From NCBI GenBank assembly GCA_947475125.1, contig CANJMX010000083.1:1-6952 (forward strand): a DNA stretch of 6,952 bases, written 5' to 3'. Shown piece after piece: positions 5,726 through 6,952 of this stretch. The position numbers and the translations under genes are program-made. Under the pieces are notes generated by a model. The model made no database searches and had not been told where the DNA came from. It saw nothing but the letters and a program-made list of their open reading frames with translations. This DNA comes from Actinomycetota bacterium. GTDB taxonomy: Bacteria > Actinomycetota > Thermoleophilia > Miltoncostaeales > Miltoncostaeaceae. Within the stretch, counting starts at the first letter, position 1, and each line of letters starts with the position of its first letter.

Positions 5726-6834
5726 GGTGGTTGCGCGTGGCACTCGCCATTGCCGCCGCCGCCATCACGGTGACCCCGGCGATGGGCGCCCAGATGGCAA
5801 TTCAGGACGACCAGCTGCCCAATCTGTCGGGCGCCGCGCTCGAGCAGCGGCTCGACCTGCTGCAGAGCACCGGCACCACCATCACCCGCGTGGACATCCT
5901 GTGGGGATTCGTTGCCCCCACGCGCCCGGCTGACGCATCCGACCCCGGAGACCCGGCCTACGACTGGGCCCGCTACGACGCCATCATCACGGGCCTGCGT
6001 ACGCGCGACATCACGCCCATCGTGGACTTCGCGTGGACACCCACGTGGGGGTCGTCCTCGGGCAATCGCAACGCGGCACCGCGCACAGCCGACGGCGCAG
6101 CATTTGCCGCCGCGATCGCGCGCCGGTACAACGGCACGTGGCCCGACGGCAAGGGCGGCACCCTTCCGCTTGTGCGCCGCATCGAGGTGTGGAACGAGCC
6201 CAACATCGCCACATACTGGTACCCGCAGTGCCGTCGTCAGGGTGGGCGCTACGTGCTCGACTCGGCGCGGGCCTACTCCGCACTGCTGGCCGCCTCGTAC
6301 GCGCAGATCAAGGCCGTGAGCCCCACGGCGATCGTCATCGGGGGCGTCACCGGCCCGGTGGGTGACTCCTCCTGCAACTCCGCCGACTCATCGGTGGGCA
6401 CGCTGACCTTCGCAAAGGAGATGGTGCGAAACCGCGTGCCGCTTGACGCGTGGAGCATGCACCTGTACCCAATCGGATCACCCACGCAGGCGTACTTCGT
6501 GCCGTCGTGGAAGACGATCCCGCAGATCCAGTCGCTGGTGGATAGGCTGTCGCCCGGTGCGCCCATCTATGTGACGGAGACCGGGTATCACACGTCGTAC
6601 AACCGCTATCACCGCTACTTCGTGAGCGAGTTCCAGCAGGCCTCGTGGCTCACGCAGACGCAGACGATGGCGAACCGGTATCCACGCGTGGAGGTGGCCA
6701 TGTGGTTCAACCTTCAGGACAATCCGTACTGGACGGGCGGTCTCCTTCGTGATGACCTCACGCAGAAGCCCGCTTGGGGCGCCTTCCGTCAGGCGACCGC
6801 AGGCCAGTCGCGACCGGCGGAATGGAGTCGATGA
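5722..6834 (+). CDS. Secreted clan GH-A glycoside hydrolase (GH5/GH39-like)
   Basis: The 370-residue protein has a signal peptide (basic RWLR at 2-5, hydrophobic 6-20, likely cleavage after MGA at 21-23) and one catalytic TIM barrel filling the rest. In order I see RVDILWGFVAP (56-66) for beta 2, PIVDFAWTPTW (99-109) for beta 3, EVWNEPNI (155-162) with the predicted acid/base Glu159 after Asn on beta 4, AWSMHLYP (243-250) for beta 6, YVTETGYHTS (283-292) with the predicted nucleophile Glu286 on beta 7, and VAMWFNLQD (325-333) for beta 8. Both catalytic glutamates are present, so it should be active as a retaining enzyme outside the cytoplasm. Cys170 and Cys218 are the only cysteines and may form a disulphide. 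No carbohydrate-binding module or anchor is present. The pattern resembles GH39-like exopolysaccharide hydrolases such as PslG of Pseudomonas, but the substrate cannot be read from sequence. It overlaps both neighbours by four bases. Confidence 0.88.
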   Translation: MRWLRVALAIAAAAITVTPAMGAQMAIQDDQLPNLSGAALEQRLDLLQSTGTTITRVDILWGFVAPTRPADASDPGDPAYDWARYDAIITGLRTRDITPIVDFAWTPTWGSSSGNRNAAPRTADGAAFAAAIARRYNGTWPDGKGGTLPLVRRIEVWNEPNIATYWYPQCRRQGGRYVLDSARAYSALLAASYAQIKAVSPTAIVIGGVTGPVGDSSCNSADSSVGTLTFAKEMVRNRVPLDAWSMHLYPIGSPTQAYFVPSWKTIPQIQSLVDRLSPGAPIYVTETGYHTSYNRYHRYFVSEFQQASWLTQTQTMANRYPRVEVAMWFNLQDNPYWTGGLLRDDLTQKPAWGAFRQATAGQSRPAEWSR

Positions 6835-6952
6835 CCGACCACCGGGATGAGCGCACGGACGAGCGACTGGACGATGTCCAGGCGTACTACGACCGCATCG
6901 CGCCGCGCCTGCGCGCGGTGGAGCAGGAGAACTGGCACCTGCAGAGCCGCAT
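6831..6952 (+). CDS. Probable SAM-dependent methyltransferase, N-terminal fragment (runs off the right edge)
   Basis: Forty codons from ATG 6831 lie in the window. The hydrophilic, Asp/Arg-rich start TDHRDERTDERL is followed by VQAYYDRIAPRL (residues 16-27) and then ENWHLQSR (33-40). The YYDRIAPR string followed by an aromatic or His segment is common just before motif I in small class I methyltransferases. The SAM-binding glycine motif itself would be beyond the edge, so the family is not proven. A GGAG at 6824-6827 lies only three bases before the ATG, tighter than normal. The ATG overlaps the stop of the glycoside hydrolase (ATGA), which supports this start and places the gene fourth in the operon. 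A glycosyltransferase cannot be excluded. Confidence 0.7.
   Translation, partial: MTDHRDERTDERLDDVQAYYDRIAPRLRAVEQENWHLQSR

Noticed and set aside
1..6952. RNA genes, CRISPR array, insertion sequence, phage or defence genes
   Set aside because: I saw no tRNA- or rRNA-like sequence, no regularly spaced repeats, and no transposase, integrase, nuclease or toxin signature in any frame.

Overview
The window is dense, high-GC DNA with strong third-position bias and almost no non-coding sequence. An F420-dependent luciferase-like oxidoreductase, a leaderless-type promoter (-10 hexamer TAGCCT seven bases before an ATG), an actinobacterial-type GT20 enzyme and chained ATGA gene overlaps together point to Actinomycetota. 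Thermoleophilia is my best guess, but it is inference from gene style, not from any marker gene.

Layout. On the minus strand at the left edge lies the start of a family 2 glycosyltransferase (55 to the window edge). It is coupled by a TTGA overlap to a 611-residue membrane protein (1887-52) with an M28 peptidase-like extracytoplasmic domain that has lost most of its zinc ligands. A short gap separates this from a divergent plus-strand GT20 enzyme of the trehalose-6-phosphate synthase type (1921-3411). After a 137-base intergenic region with inverted repeats and a leaderless promoter comes a tight plus-strand operon. It holds an F420-dependent oxidoreductase resembling phthiodiolone ketoreductases (3549-4682), a secreted propeller-like protein of unknown function (4679-5725), a secreted clan GH-A glycoside hydrolase (5722-6834), and the first 40 codons of a probable methyltransferase (6831 to the edge). 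Each of the three junctions is the same four-base ATGA overlap.

How they may work together. The minus-strand pair and the plus-strand operon both mix glycosyl-transfer or hydrolysis genes with membrane or exported proteins, which suggests synthesis, modification or trimming of a cell-surface glycan or glycolipid. This is inference from neighbourhood. The GT20 gene has no trehalose-6-phosphate phosphatase beside it in the window. No RNA gene, CRISPR array, insertion sequence or phage gene was seen, and no gene-free stretch exceeds 300 bases.
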